32,155 nucleotides of DNA, from contig DASSDH010000236.1 of assembly GCA_035697245.1 (NCBI GenBank), positions 1 through 32,155 on the forward strand. The letters run 5' to 3'. The notes below the pieces were generated by a model. It ran no database searches and was not told the origin of the DNA. It saw only the letters and a list, made by a program, of their open reading frames with translations. Below, in pieces: positions 16,010 through 24,324 of the stretch. How positions within the stretch are numbered: position 1 is the first letter of the stretch; every line of letters begins with the position of its first letter. The translations under genes and the position numbers were made by a program. This DNA comes from JACVRX01 sp035697245. Its GTDB lineage: Bacteria > Actinomycetota > Actinomycetes > Jiangellales > Jiangellaceae.

Positions 16010-16371
16010 ACGCCTTCGAGTACGCCGTGCTGTACGCGGTTCCGCGCGTCGACCGGGGTGAGCGGATCAACGTCGGCGTGATCGTCTACTGCCAGCCGCT
16101 GGACTATCTCGGGGCCGCGACGCACGTCGACGCCGCCCGTTTGCGAGCCCTGGACCCGGGTGTCGACGTCGGCGCCGTCTGCGCCGCCGTCGACGCCGTT
16201 CGGGCGGTGTGCGCCGGTGAGGGACCCAGCGCGGCCAGTCCGAAGGGCGATCGGTTCCGGTGGCTCACCGCACCGCGCAGCACCGTCGTCCAGCCCGGTC
16301 CGGTCCATGCCGGCATGACCGACTCTCCGGAAGCCGAGCAGGAGCGGCTGTTGGACCGCCTGGTCCGCTGA
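16006..16371 (+). CDS. DUF3037 family protein
   Basis: This 121-residue protein starts at GTG 16006, which shares GTGA with the stop of the HipA-like gene, so it is translationally coupled. The DUF3037 signature is clear: FEYAVLYAVPRVDRGERINVGVIVYC at the N-terminus (residues 3-28), then DPGVDVGAVCAAVDAV and a C-terminal GPVHAGMTDSPEAEQERLLDRLV. The function of DUF3037 is not known. Constant partnership with a HipA-like kinase suggests it is a substrate, regulator or antitoxin-like partner. Its stop lies only seven bases from the stop of the convergent HAD-LarE gene. Confidence 0.9.
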   Translation: MNAFEYAVLYAVPRVDRGERINVGVIVYCQPLDYLGAATHVDAARLRALDPGVDVGAVCAAVDAVRAVCAGEGPSAASPKGDRFRWLTAPRSTVVQPGPVHAGMTDSPEAEQERLLDRLVR

Positions 16372-16378
16372 GCGCCGC

Positions 16379-17812
16379 CTATCGAAACCGGGTCGGCTCG
16401 GGCAGCAGCTCGTTCATCGCGCCGGAGCGGAATCCCAACGGGTCGACTTCAACGGCCGCGAAGCCAACGTCGCGGACGGCGGCGAGCGCGGCCGGCAGTG
16501 CACCAACCACGCCGACGAGGGCGCGGTCGACCTCGATACGGGCCACGTCGCCGAGGTCGCGCACGCGGAGATCACGCACAGTCACGCCGGCCGCGGCCAA
16601 CACCGTCCGCAGCGCGGCCTCGGCCCGGTCGACCCGAGCAAGCCGGGCAGGCGTGATCTCCAGCCCATAGGCGACCCGGCTGGACAGGCACGCGGCTGCG
16701 GGTTTGTTCCAGGTGGGCAGGCCCCAGCGGCGGGACGCCTCCCGCACCTGGGCCTTGGTCAATCCGGCGTCGAGCAGCGGGGTGATCGCCCCCCGCTCGG
16801 CGGCGGCCCGGACGCCGGGGCGGAAGCCGGCGGCCGCGTCATCGGCGTTGGTACCGGTGGCGACGACCGCAAAGCCTTCGCTCGCGGCCAGCGGCCCCAA
16901 GACGTCGAGCAACTCTGCCTTGCAGAAGTAACAACGGTCGCCGTCGTTGGTCCGGTAGCCGGGCCGGGACATCTCGTCGGTGCGCGGAGCGAGGTGCCGC
17001 ACTCCCAGTTCCTCAGCAAAGCGGCGCGCCGCCAAGAGTTCGCGTCGTGGTAGCGACGGCGATACCGCGGTCGCGGCCAGCACGCGGTCCGGGCCGAGCG
17101 CGCGTACGGAGGCCGCAAGGAGGAATGCCGAGTCCGCGCCGCCGGAGAACGCGACGACGAGTGAGCGGGCGGCTTGCACGCGTTCCTCGAGCACTGCCAG
17201 CCGGGCGTGGAGCACGTTCTCGTCGAGCCAGTGGGGGAATTCGCGGAGCCCTGGCAGTACGACGTCCGCTCCAGCCGCGCTCAGTGCAGCAGCGTCATGG
17301 AAACCGGTTGTGACCCCAATCGCGATCGCCGTCGCCGCATGTGCGCCGACGATGTCGGCCGGATGATCGCCGACGTGCACCGTCGCACCGTGGGCACGCA
17401 GCGCGACTCCCTTCTCGGCAGCGAACAACCCGCCGATCGCCTCGTCGACGTCGAGACCGACGTGATCGATGACGGCATCCACGGCCGGTTGGATCTTGGC
17501 GCTGACCACGACAGCCCGACCCCCGTGAGCACGCACCGCTGCGACCGCTTCCGCCGCACCTGGCAGCAATTGCGTCGCCGAAACCCCGAGCGACGGATAC
17601 AGCTCGCGGTAGCTGCGCACGGCTGGCGCAACCAAATGTGTTGGCAACAACGCCTTGCACGCGGTCTCGAGCGGCACGCCGATCAGCGGCCGCATCGCCT
17701 CCGGATCGACCGCAGCGCGCAGCCGGCGGACCGACTCGGCGAACGTCGCGACGATCCCGTCGGCAGAATCCACCAGGGTCAGGTCGAGATCGAACCCGAC
17801 GACTGGTCGCAT
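16379..17812 (-). CDS. HAD phosphatase - LarE sulfur transferase fusion
   Basis: One 477-residue frame joins two enzymes. Residues about 1-195 are a HAD hydrolase: DLDLT with the nucleophile Asp8, VVVSAK with Ser104 and the HVGDHPADI acidic motif (Asp149). Residues about 205-477 are a LarE-like ATP-dependent sulfur transferase: PP-loop SGGADS (223-228), RCYFCK (293-298), and ACLSSR with Cys375, which matches the position of the sacrificial cysteine of LarE. LarE inserts sulfur into the nickel-pincer cofactor precursor. No larB, larC or larA is in this window. ATG 17812 starts directly at the HAD domain; GTG 17857 is a longer alternative. It lies about 66 bases downstream of the subtilase gene on the same strand. 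Confidence 0.9.
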   Translation of the reverse strand: MRPVVGFDLDLTLVDSADGIVATFAESVRRLRAAVDPEAMRPLIGVPLETACKALLPTHLVAPAVRSYRELYPSLGVSATQLLPGAAEAVAAVRAHGGRAVVVSAKIQPAVDAVIDHVGLDVDEAIGGLFAAEKGVALRAHGATVHVGDHPADIVGAHAATAIAIGVTTGFHDAAALSAAGADVVLPGLREFPHWLDENVLHARLAVLEERVQAARSLVVAFSGGADSAFLLAASVRALGPDRVLAATAVSPSLPRRELLAARRFAEELGVRHLAPRTDEMSRPGYRTNDGDRCYFCKAELLDVLGPLAASEGFAVVATGTNADDAAAGFRPGVRAAAERGAITPLLDAGLTKAQVREASRRWGLPTWNKPAAACLSSRVAYGLEITPARLARVDRAEAALRTVLAAAGVTVRDLRVRDLGDVARIEVDRALVGVVGALPAALAAVRDVGFAAVEVDPLGFRSGAMNELLPEPTRFR

Positions 17813-17878
17813 CCGGTCAGCGTACGTGCCGCTCGGCCCGTGGTTCGCCGGTCGCACCCCCAGCCGGCGCTTGCATTG

Positions 17879-19228
17879 TCAGATGTGCGGCAAGATCTCG
17901 ACCTGTTTCCCGTAGAGCGGGATCTCGGGGGCGTCCTCGAGCAGGCGTCGCTTGGCTTCTGTCGGCGTGAGGTCTTCGTCAATTGCGATCTTGGCAATGG
18001 CGCCTGCCACCTGTGGAGCCGCGAACGATGTCCCGCTCCACAAAGCCCAGGCGTCTTTCGGGAACTCTTCGAAGTCCGTGTCGACGCTTGGCGACTCCGT
18101 CCCCGGGACGTACGTCGAACGCACACCCTCGCCGATGGTCGATACGTCTACCCACGCACCTCGACTCGACCACTCCGCGGGCAGCATCCCCTGGGTGAGA
18201 GCCGCCACGGCCGTAACGGTCGGAAACGCGGCCGGAAAGCACGGCCGCTCATGGCCGAAGTTCCCTGCCGCGGCGACGACGATGGCGTCGAGTCCGGATC
18301 GCCGATTTTCGTCGTCGATGATCTCCAGAGCGACGTCCAAGGCGATCGGTCGCTCGTCATCTGCGGTCTCTGCTCCGAAGGACAGGTTCACGACCACGTG
18401 CTGGCCCGCCCTGAGCCCCTTCCGAACCTCGCTGACCAGCGCCCTCGCGACACGCAGCTCATGAGCGAGCCCGTCGCTGTCAAGCTTCTTGCACGCGACG
18501 ATTTGCGCTTCGGGCACAATCTGCTGAACGATGCCGGCACAGAAGGAGCCGTGCCCGGCAGCCAGGTCGAGGAACCCATTCCGCGGCGAGTCGTCAAGGT
18601 CCTCGCGGTTGTCTTTGGTCTCCAGATCAGTGAGCCAGCCGTCGCCCCGGGCACCGTAGACGCCGGTGTCGATGATGACGACACGTACAGGTGACTTCTT
18701 CTGTTTCCGCTTACTGATGCCTTTCGGCCAAACTGGTGCACCTTCCGTCTTTTCGGGGCTGGCGACGCTCTTCATGTAGTCGCCCATCGGCGTCAGGTAG
18801 TTGACGGAGATCGGTACTCCTTGACGCCGAAGATTCGAGGCGAGGTGCGCGAGCTCGATCGGATCTCCGTGTCGGTTGCGCAACCGAATCACCTTCCGGT
18901 CCAACTCGGGCACAGGCTCCCGCTCCAAGCCGTATGCGTCGAGTATCCGGCGCACATCCGGCTCCGCCTTGGCACGGATCAACAGCTGAGTCACAGCCGC
19001 CAGCGAGCTACCTCCGTATTTGTCCGGAACCAATTCGAACTTCGTCCGGTCGTCGCGGCCTGCGCGGCGCGCTCGCACACCGGTAATGAATCGTTCCGCG
19101 AAGGCAGGATCATCGCGGGTCGTTCTGATAGCCATGGCCTGCCGCTGAATACTGCGAAGATCCTTGAGACGCTCGGTGTCTGTCCGTCGGTCGGGCTGTC
19201 CAAACGTGCGCGGGTCTCGGTTCGGCAC
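17879..19228 (-). CDS. Cytoplasmic subtilisin-like (S8) serine protease
   Basis: This 449-residue protein has a subtilase domain from about residue 180. The catalytic triad is complete: Asp187 in VVIIDTGVYG, His226 in GHGSFCAGIV, and Ser401 in SGTSFAAPQVAGAIA, with oxyanion-hole Asn323 in AAAGNFGHERPCFPAAFP. The first 175 residues are charged and mainly helical, with no signal peptide and no secretion-type propeptide, so an intracellular protease is likely. GTG 19228 has GAGGGG nine bases upstream and is preferred to the TTG at 19237. It is head to head with the TPR-CHAT gene across 68 bases. It may share a transcript with the HAD-LarE gene downstream. Confidence 0.92.
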   Translation of the reverse strand: MPNRDPRTFGQPDRRTDTERLKDLRSIQRQAMAIRTTRDDPAFAERFITGVRARRAGRDDRTKFELVPDKYGGSSLAAVTQLLIRAKAEPDVRRILDAYGLEREPVPELDRKVIRLRNRHGDPIELAHLASNLRRQGVPISVNYLTPMGDYMKSVASPEKTEGAPVWPKGISKRKQKKSPVRVVIIDTGVYGARGDGWLTDLETKDNREDLDDSPRNGFLDLAAGHGSFCAGIVQQIVPEAQIVACKKLDSDGLAHELRVARALVSEVRKGLRAGQHVVVNLSFGAETADDERPIALDVALEIIDDENRRSGLDAIVVAAAGNFGHERPCFPAAFPTVTAVAALTQGMLPAEWSSRGAWVDVSTIGEGVRSTYVPGTESPSVDTDFEEFPKDAWALWSGTSFAAPQVAGAIAKIAIDEDLTPTEAKRRLLEDAPEIPLYGKQVEILPHI

Positions 19229-19296
19229 TGTGCTCAACCCCTCTGGTCGGCGATCATTGATGTCTGACGTGACGCGACGGTCTGGTGGCCTCTTCT
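19229..19296. promoter_or_regulatory. Shared divergent promoter region of the S8 and TPR-CHAT genes
   Basis: Only 68 bases separate the two start codons, so both promoters must overlap or lie very close. A small palindrome, ATCA-T-TGAT, lies at 19253-19261, close to the middle of the gap. No clear -10/-35 pair is visible in either direction. One bound regulator here could control both proteases. Confidence 0.45.
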
Positions 19297-21915
19297 ATGA
19301 CAGATCTGGCTGACGATCTTCTGATACGCGCGAAAGAAGCGTATCGGGAGGTGATCAATGATCCGGAGGCTTTTCGCTCAAAGGCGGCGGGCCTTGTCAA
19401 CAAGGCACGCCAGAGCGGCGATGCCGAAACTCTCTGCCTCTCGCTCCGTGCGGCGGGGTGGGCGGAGCGCTATGCCCTGGAACACCGGCACGCGCTCCAG
19501 TTGCTCAACGAAGCCGCTCGGATCGCGCGTCATCACCAGCTGCACGATGTGCTCGGCGAAGTACTCATTACTCGCGGCGCGATTCAGCACGAACTCGGGC
19601 GATTGTCAGCAGCCCGTCGCGACTTCGACACTGCCGAATCGCTGATACCCCCCGCCGAAGTCGCAGAGCTGCTCAGCCAGCGGGCGACGCTGTTCGCCAA
19701 TCAGGGCGATCTCGCCTCGGCCGCAAGCCTCTACGACCGGCTGCTGAAAGACGGGAATCTCGCAGCCGACGTCCGCTGCAAAACAGCAAACAACCTCGGG
19801 ATCCTTCAGGCACACCGCGGACGCTTCCAGGAGGCGCTCGCTTTGTTCGACGTAGCGAACAGTGCCGCTGAACAGGTGAGCCCCACCTACGTCGCCATCG
19901 TTGCCGAGAACCGAGCCTGGGTGACCGTGCTGGCTGGGCTGCTCGCCGAAGGCGTCGCGCAGTTCGATGCGGCACGAGCGATGTTCGAGGAACTCGGGCT
20001 ACCTCCAGGTGAGCTGTTCACGGAGTACGCCGACGCGCTCATGCAACTTCGGCTGCTGCCCGAGGCGCTCGAGCATGCCCGCGAGGCCGTCGTGATCTTG
20101 GAAACCCATGGCGTGGAGCTGATGGCGGCCAAGGCCAAACTGAGCGTCGCCTGGCTCGAGTTGTTGTCGGATCGGCTGGACGAGGCCGTCGCAGATGCCG
20201 AGGCGGCGAGAGAGAGCTTTCGCCGTCAGCACCGTGCCTGGGGGATCGCATGGGCCACATTGATCGACCTCGAGGCCCGGCTCCGACTGAGTGCGATTGA
20301 GCCGCGCGACGTCGCTCGGGCGCGCCGGTCTGCCATCGCGCTCGAACGGGCAGGGATGCAGGCCTACGCCGTCGATGCATACCTCATCGCCGGCCGTGTA
20401 GCGCTCGGAACAGCGCGGGCAGCAGACGCGGTTCAGTTCTGGTCGCGTTCCCATGAACTCAGTCGCGGCCTCCCGCTGCTGGTCCGGCTCAAGGGCACGC
20501 TGGCGGCCGCGCTCAGCGCCCAGCAACAAGGCCGCCCGGATCGGATGCGGTCGTTGAGCCGGTCCGGACTCGACGACCTGGCGAAGCATCGGGCCGCACT
20601 CCCGTCCACCGAGCTGCGGGCCTTGGCGTCAGGGCACGGAGAGGAGCTCGGCCGGCTCGGGCTCGCCGCCCGGATCGGCAACCAGTCGGCAACCCGTGTA
20701 CTGGAATGGATGGAGCGGACCCGCGCGGCCGCCCTCGCGGTCGTCGATGCCGAACCAACGACCGACATCAGCGACGACCTTGGTGAGCTTCGTGCCGTTT
20801 ACGCCGAGCTGGTCGCCACGCGTCAGGAGACTGGTGCCGAGCCAGCCGGGCTGAGGGCGCGACAGACCCGGATCGAGCAGCGGATCCGCAGTGCAACGTG
20901 GAGTACCCACGCGCAAGGTGCACACGCGGGGGCGTTCTCCTCGGCTGCCGAACTCCGGCGCGCTCTCGATGGTCGGGTGTTGGTCGAATTCGACGTACTC
21001 GACGGCGACCTCGTGGCGGCGGTACTCCAGCCACGTAATTCCCATATCGTCCGCATCGGAAGGCTCGAGGATGTGCAGAAAGACGCAGAGTCGCTGCTCT
21101 TCTTCCTGCGCTACGTCACGTCAACTCGTGTCCCGGACATGGCTGTCGACGCATCCGTGGCGAACGCCCGCGCAACCATGGACCGGCTTGCCAGGAAGCT
21201 GATCCATCCTCTCGGGCTCGCCCCTGACGCCGAGCTTGTCATCGTGTCAGTGAGCGGCCTGCATGCGCTGCCGTGGGCTGCTCTGCACACCGGCCCCGTC
21301 GCACTGGCCCCGTCGGGCTCGATGTGGGCCCGTAGTCGGCAGACACAGGCGCTACCGAATAGCCGAGTCGTCCTGGCCGCAGGTCCGGAGTTGCCAGGCG
21401 CACAACGGGAGATCGAGCATCTCGCTCGGCTTCATGATGACCCCATCGTCATTGGTCCACCCGAGAGCACCGTTGCAGCCCTCGCGAAAGCGTTGGACGA
21501 CGCGACTCTCGCGCACCTGGCCTGCCACTGTTACATCCGATCGGACAACCCGACGTTCTCCCAGCTCCTCCTGTGCGATGGGTTTCTGACCGTGCACGAG
21601 CTCGATCAACGCGCGGACGTGCCGTACCGATTTATTCTCGCGGCCTGTGAGTCAGGCAACGATTTCTCGTACGAAGGCAACGAAATGCTCGGGTTCGTCA
21701 GCACCTTGATGGCCAGAGGAACCGCAGGCGTGCTGGCCAGCTCAGTCGTCGTGCCCGACCAGGACCTGTTGTCGCTCATGATCCCGTTTCACACCGCCGT
21801 TGCGCAGGGCCAGACGCTGGCGAACGCGTTGCACTCGGCACGGGCGAGTATCGACCCCGCCGATCCGCAGGACTTCGTCGCAAGATGCGCTTTCAACGCA
21901 TTCGGTGCGGCGTAG
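19297..21915 (+). CDS. TPR-CHAT protein (caspase-like protease)
   Basis: This protein is 872 residues from ATG 19297; GTG 19285 would add four. Residues about 10-450 are helical repeats of TPR type (for example AAGWAERYALEHRHALQLLNEAARIA and NLGILQAHRGRFQEALALFDVA). A linker follows, then a CHAT domain from about 590. CHAT is a caspase-like (clan CD) protease fold. The catalytic dyad is present: His744 in LAHLACHCYIRSDNP and Cys784 in FILAACESGNDFSYEGNEMLGF. In this family the repeats sense a partner and the CHAT domain then cleaves a target. There is no signal peptide or membrane span. The neighbour across a shared promoter is a subtilase, and no CRISPR genes are near. Confidence 0.92.
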   Translation: MTDLADDLLIRAKEAYREVINDPEAFRSKAAGLVNKARQSGDAETLCLSLRAAGWAERYALEHRHALQLLNEAARIARHHQLHDVLGEVLITRGAIQHELGRLSAARRDFDTAESLIPPAEVAELLSQRATLFANQGDLASAASLYDRLLKDGNLAADVRCKTANNLGILQAHRGRFQEALALFDVANSAAEQVSPTYVAIVAENRAWVTVLAGLLAEGVAQFDAARAMFEELGLPPGELFTEYADALMQLRLLPEALEHAREAVVILETHGVELMAAKAKLSVAWLELLSDRLDEAVADAEAARESFRRQHRAWGIAWATLIDLEARLRLSAIEPRDVARARRSAIALERAGMQAYAVDAYLIAGRVALGTARAADAVQFWSRSHELSRGLPLLVRLKGTLAAALSAQQQGRPDRMRSLSRSGLDDLAKHRAALPSTELRALASGHGEELGRLGLAARIGNQSATRVLEWMERTRAAALAVVDAEPTTDISDDLGELRAVYAELVATRQETGAEPAGLRARQTRIEQRIRSATWSTHAQGAHAGAFSSAAELRRALDGRVLVEFDVLDGDLVAAVLQPRNSHIVRIGRLEDVQKDAESLLFFLRYVTSTRVPDMAVDASVANARATMDRLARKLIHPLGLAPDAELVIVSVSGLHALPWAALHTGPVALAPSGSMWARSRQTQALPNSRVVLAAGPELPGAQREIEHLARLHDDPIVIGPPESTVAALAKALDDATLAHLACHCYIRSDNPTFSQLLLCDGFLTVHELDQRADVPYRFILAACESGNDFSYEGNEMLGFVSTLMARGTAGVLASSVVVPDQDLLSLMIPFHTAVAQGQTLANALHSARASIDPADPQDFVARCAFNAFGAA

Positions 21916-21929
21916 CAGTGGCGCCGACG

Positions 21930-21935
21930 TAACGT
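21930..21935 (+). promoter_or_regulatory. Possible -10 element for a leaderless transcript
   Basis: TAACGT fits the TAnnnT consensus and ends seven bases before the ATG at 21943, the usual spacing to a transcription start. With no Shine-Dalgarno sequence before the ATG, the XPB-associated gene may be read from a leaderless mRNA, which is common in actinobacteria. No clear -35 is seen. Confidence 0.35.
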
Positions 21936-21942
21936 AGTGCGG

Positions 21943-24324
21943 ATGGGTACGACCAAGACCGAAGCACCTGGGCGGAGCCTGGCCGACGAGCTGCGGGGCC
22001 GGTCAGACGACGACCTCGCTGCGCTGCTGCGAGTCCGGCCAGACTTGGTCAACCCGGTTCCGGTCGACGTCGCCCAGCTCGCCGCACGGGCGATGACCCG
22101 GGCATCGATCCTGCGCGTGATCGACCGGTTGGACCGGTTTTCGTTGCATGTGGTTGACGCCATCGCGATCCTCCCGGAGCCGGTGACCCAAGCGGCGATC
22201 GGGGATCTGCTGGGCGTTCCCGAATCAGCGGTCGGCGAAGCCATCGGCGAGCTGCGGACTGCCGCGATCGTGTGGGGAGGCGACGACGACCTACGCATGG
22301 TCCGGGCCGCCCATGAGATCGTCGGCCCCTACCCGGTCGGCCTCGGGCCACCCCTTCGACAGGCGCTGACGGCACTGCCACCTACCCGGCTCGCGCAACT
22401 GGCGGCCGGCCTCGGCCTCGACCACGCCGGCGACCCCGTGACCGACACCCACGTCATTGCCGATGCCATCACCAACCGAATTGACCACATCTTCGACGAG
22501 TTGGGCGAGGAGTCGATCGAAGCGCTGCGGAAGCTGGCCGTGGGCCCACCCACAGGTCGAGTCGACGACGCCCAGCGCGAGGTGGACATCCACACCGCCC
22601 GAACGCCGATCGACGCGCTGCTGGCCCGGGGGCTGCTCGTCCCCGTCGACGCCGGAACCGTCGTTCTGCCTCGCGAGGTCGGCCTGCACATGCGGGGCGA
22701 CCTACTTCGTGCCGGTATCAGCTCCGAGCCGCCCGAGCCGCCGGGTAAGCGCCAGGACGCTACGACCGTCGACCGAACGGCGGGCGCCGGCGCGTTCGAG
22801 GCCGTCCGCCGGGTCGAGGAACTGCTCGACGCCTGGTCGGCCGACCCCCCGCCGATGCTGCGCGCCGGCGGCCTCGGCGTTCGTGACCTGCGGCGGTTGG
22901 CGCAGGCATTCGACACGGACGAAACCACCGCGGGGCTGCTGGCCGACCTCGCCCACGCTGCCGGCCTGGTCGCTCCGAGCAGCGACTTCGATCAGCTGTG
23001 GTTACCTACGCCGAAGTCGGACGTCTGGCGCCGCCTCGAACCGGCCGACCGCTGGACCACCATCGCCACGACCTGGCTATCCACGACCCGAGTGGCCGCG
23101 CTGATCGGGAGCCGGGACGACCGGGACCGCCCGGTTTCCGCGTTGGGCCGTGACCTCGGCCGGCCGCTCGCGCCGGAGGTGAGAAGGCTCGTTCTTGAGG
23201 TCCTGGCGAGGCTGGCACCTGGCACCGCGCCCGACGTCGACGCCGTGCGCGATGCCGTCCGATGGGCCCGGCCGCGGCGCGGCGGTCGCCTGCGCGACGA
23301 GCTCGTTGCGTGGACGATGCGTGAGGCGGAGGTGCTCGGGTTCACCGGACACAACGCACTTGCCAGTTACAGCCGGGCGCTGCTCGACGGCCGCGTCGAG
23401 GACGCCACCGCGGCGCTGGCCGCGGTGCTTCCGGAACCGCTCGACCACATCCTGATCCAGGCCGACCTCACCGCCGTTGCGCCCGGTCCACTGCGGCCCG
23501 ACATCGCTCGGGAACTGGCCGTGCTCGCGGACGTCGAGAGCCGCGGCGGAGCGACCGTCCACCGCTTCACTGCAGCATCCGTCCGCCGCGCTCTTGACGC
23601 CGGTATGACCGCTGCCGATGTCCACGCCTTCCTCGCCCAGCTGTCCCGGACACACGTCCCGCAGCCGTTGACCTACCTCGTCGACGACGTCGCCCGGCAG
23701 CACGGCCGGCTGCGAGTCGGCGGGGCGGCGTCATTCGTCCGCTGCGACGACGAAGCGGTGCTGGCCCAGATCATGGCCGACCCGCTGGCCGGGGCGCTTG
23801 GCCTGCGCAGACTTGCACCGACGGTGCTCGGGTCCGATCTGGACCCGAGCACCCTGCTGGAGCGGTTGAGAAGAATGGGCCAGCATCCCACTGCCGAGGC
23901 AGCGGACGGATCCATTGCTGTCGCCGGCGCCGTTACCCGTCGAGCACCCGACCGGCGGCACACCGAGACACAGGTCAACCGGCCGGTGCCGTCCGACGCA
24001 CTGCTCGCGGCGGCAGTCCGGGCAATCCGAGCCGGAGACCGCACCAGCGCGAGCCGACCAGCAGACGCTGCGCCGGCTCGGCTTGGCCGTAGCGCATCAA
24101 CCCAGACGATCGCCGACCTGCGGCGCGCCGTCGACGGCGGCTCGACGGTGTGGATCGGCTACGTCGACCATGATGGCGGCAGTACCGAGCGGGTCGTCGA
24201 TCCAGTGAACCTGGACGGCGGCTGGCTGGCCGCATTCGACCACCGAGCCGGAGCCGTCCGGTCGTTCGCCGTCCACCGGATCAGCGGCGTTGCGCCCATC
24301 GACTCCCACGGAGGAACGACGTGA
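21943..24324 (+). CDS. XPB/Ssl2-like helicase-associated protein
   Basis: This 793-residue protein has no helicase motifs but matches the helicase-associated proteins encoded next to bacterial XPB. The N-terminal half consists of winged-helix-like segments (SLADELRGRSDDDLAALLRVRPDL; LHVVDAIAILPEPVTQAAIGDLL). A central region (LDHILIQADLTAVAPGPL, residues about 500-520) is the conserved Helicase_C_3 signature. The C-terminus (STVWIGYVDHDGGSTERVVDPVNLDGGWLAAFDH) resembles a WYL-like domain. Its stop overlaps the XPB helicase start by four bases (GTGA), so the two are coupled and probably form a complex. From memory Rv0862c-Rv0861c of M. tuberculosis are the equivalents. GTG 21937 is an alternative start. 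Confidence 0.88.
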   Translation: MGTTKTEAPGRSLADELRGRSDDDLAALLRVRPDLVNPVPVDVAQLAARAMTRASILRVIDRLDRFSLHVVDAIAILPEPVTQAAIGDLLGVPESAVGEAIGELRTAAIVWGGDDDLRMVRAAHEIVGPYPVGLGPPLRQALTALPPTRLAQLAAGLGLDHAGDPVTDTHVIADAITNRIDHIFDELGEESIEALRKLAVGPPTGRVDDAQREVDIHTARTPIDALLARGLLVPVDAGTVVLPREVGLHMRGDLLRAGISSEPPEPPGKRQDATTVDRTAGAGAFEAVRRVEELLDAWSADPPPMLRAGGLGVRDLRRLAQAFDTDETTAGLLADLAHAAGLVAPSSDFDQLWLPTPKSDVWRRLEPADRWTTIATTWLSTTRVAALIGSRDDRDRPVSALGRDLGRPLAPEVRRLVLEVLARLAPGTAPDVDAVRDAVRWARPRRGGRLRDELVAWTMREAEVLGFTGHNALASYSRALLDGRVEDATAALAAVLPEPLDHILIQADLTAVAPGPLRPDIARELAVLADVESRGGATVHRFTAASVRRALDAGMTAADVHAFLAQLSRTHVPQPLTYLVDDVARQHGRLRVGGAASFVRCDDEAVLAQIMADPLAGALGLRRLAPTVLGSDLDPSTLLERLRRMGQHPTAEAADGSIAVAGAVTRRAPDRRHTETQVNRPVPSDALLAAAVRAIRAGDRTSASRPADAAPARLGRSASTQTIADLRRAVDGGSTVWIGYVDHDGGSTERVVDPVNLDGGWLAAFDHRAGAVRSFAVHRISGVAPIDSHGGTT

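Noticed and set aside
15254..16371. Classic HipBA toxin-antitoxin operon
   Set aside because: There is no helix-turn-helix HipB next to the kinase, and the kinase lacks the full-length HipA N-terminal region.
19297..21915. TPR-CHAT as part of a type III-E CRISPR (Craspase) system
   Set aside because: No gRAMP, Cas1 or CRISPR array is in the window, and the partner gene is a subtilase.
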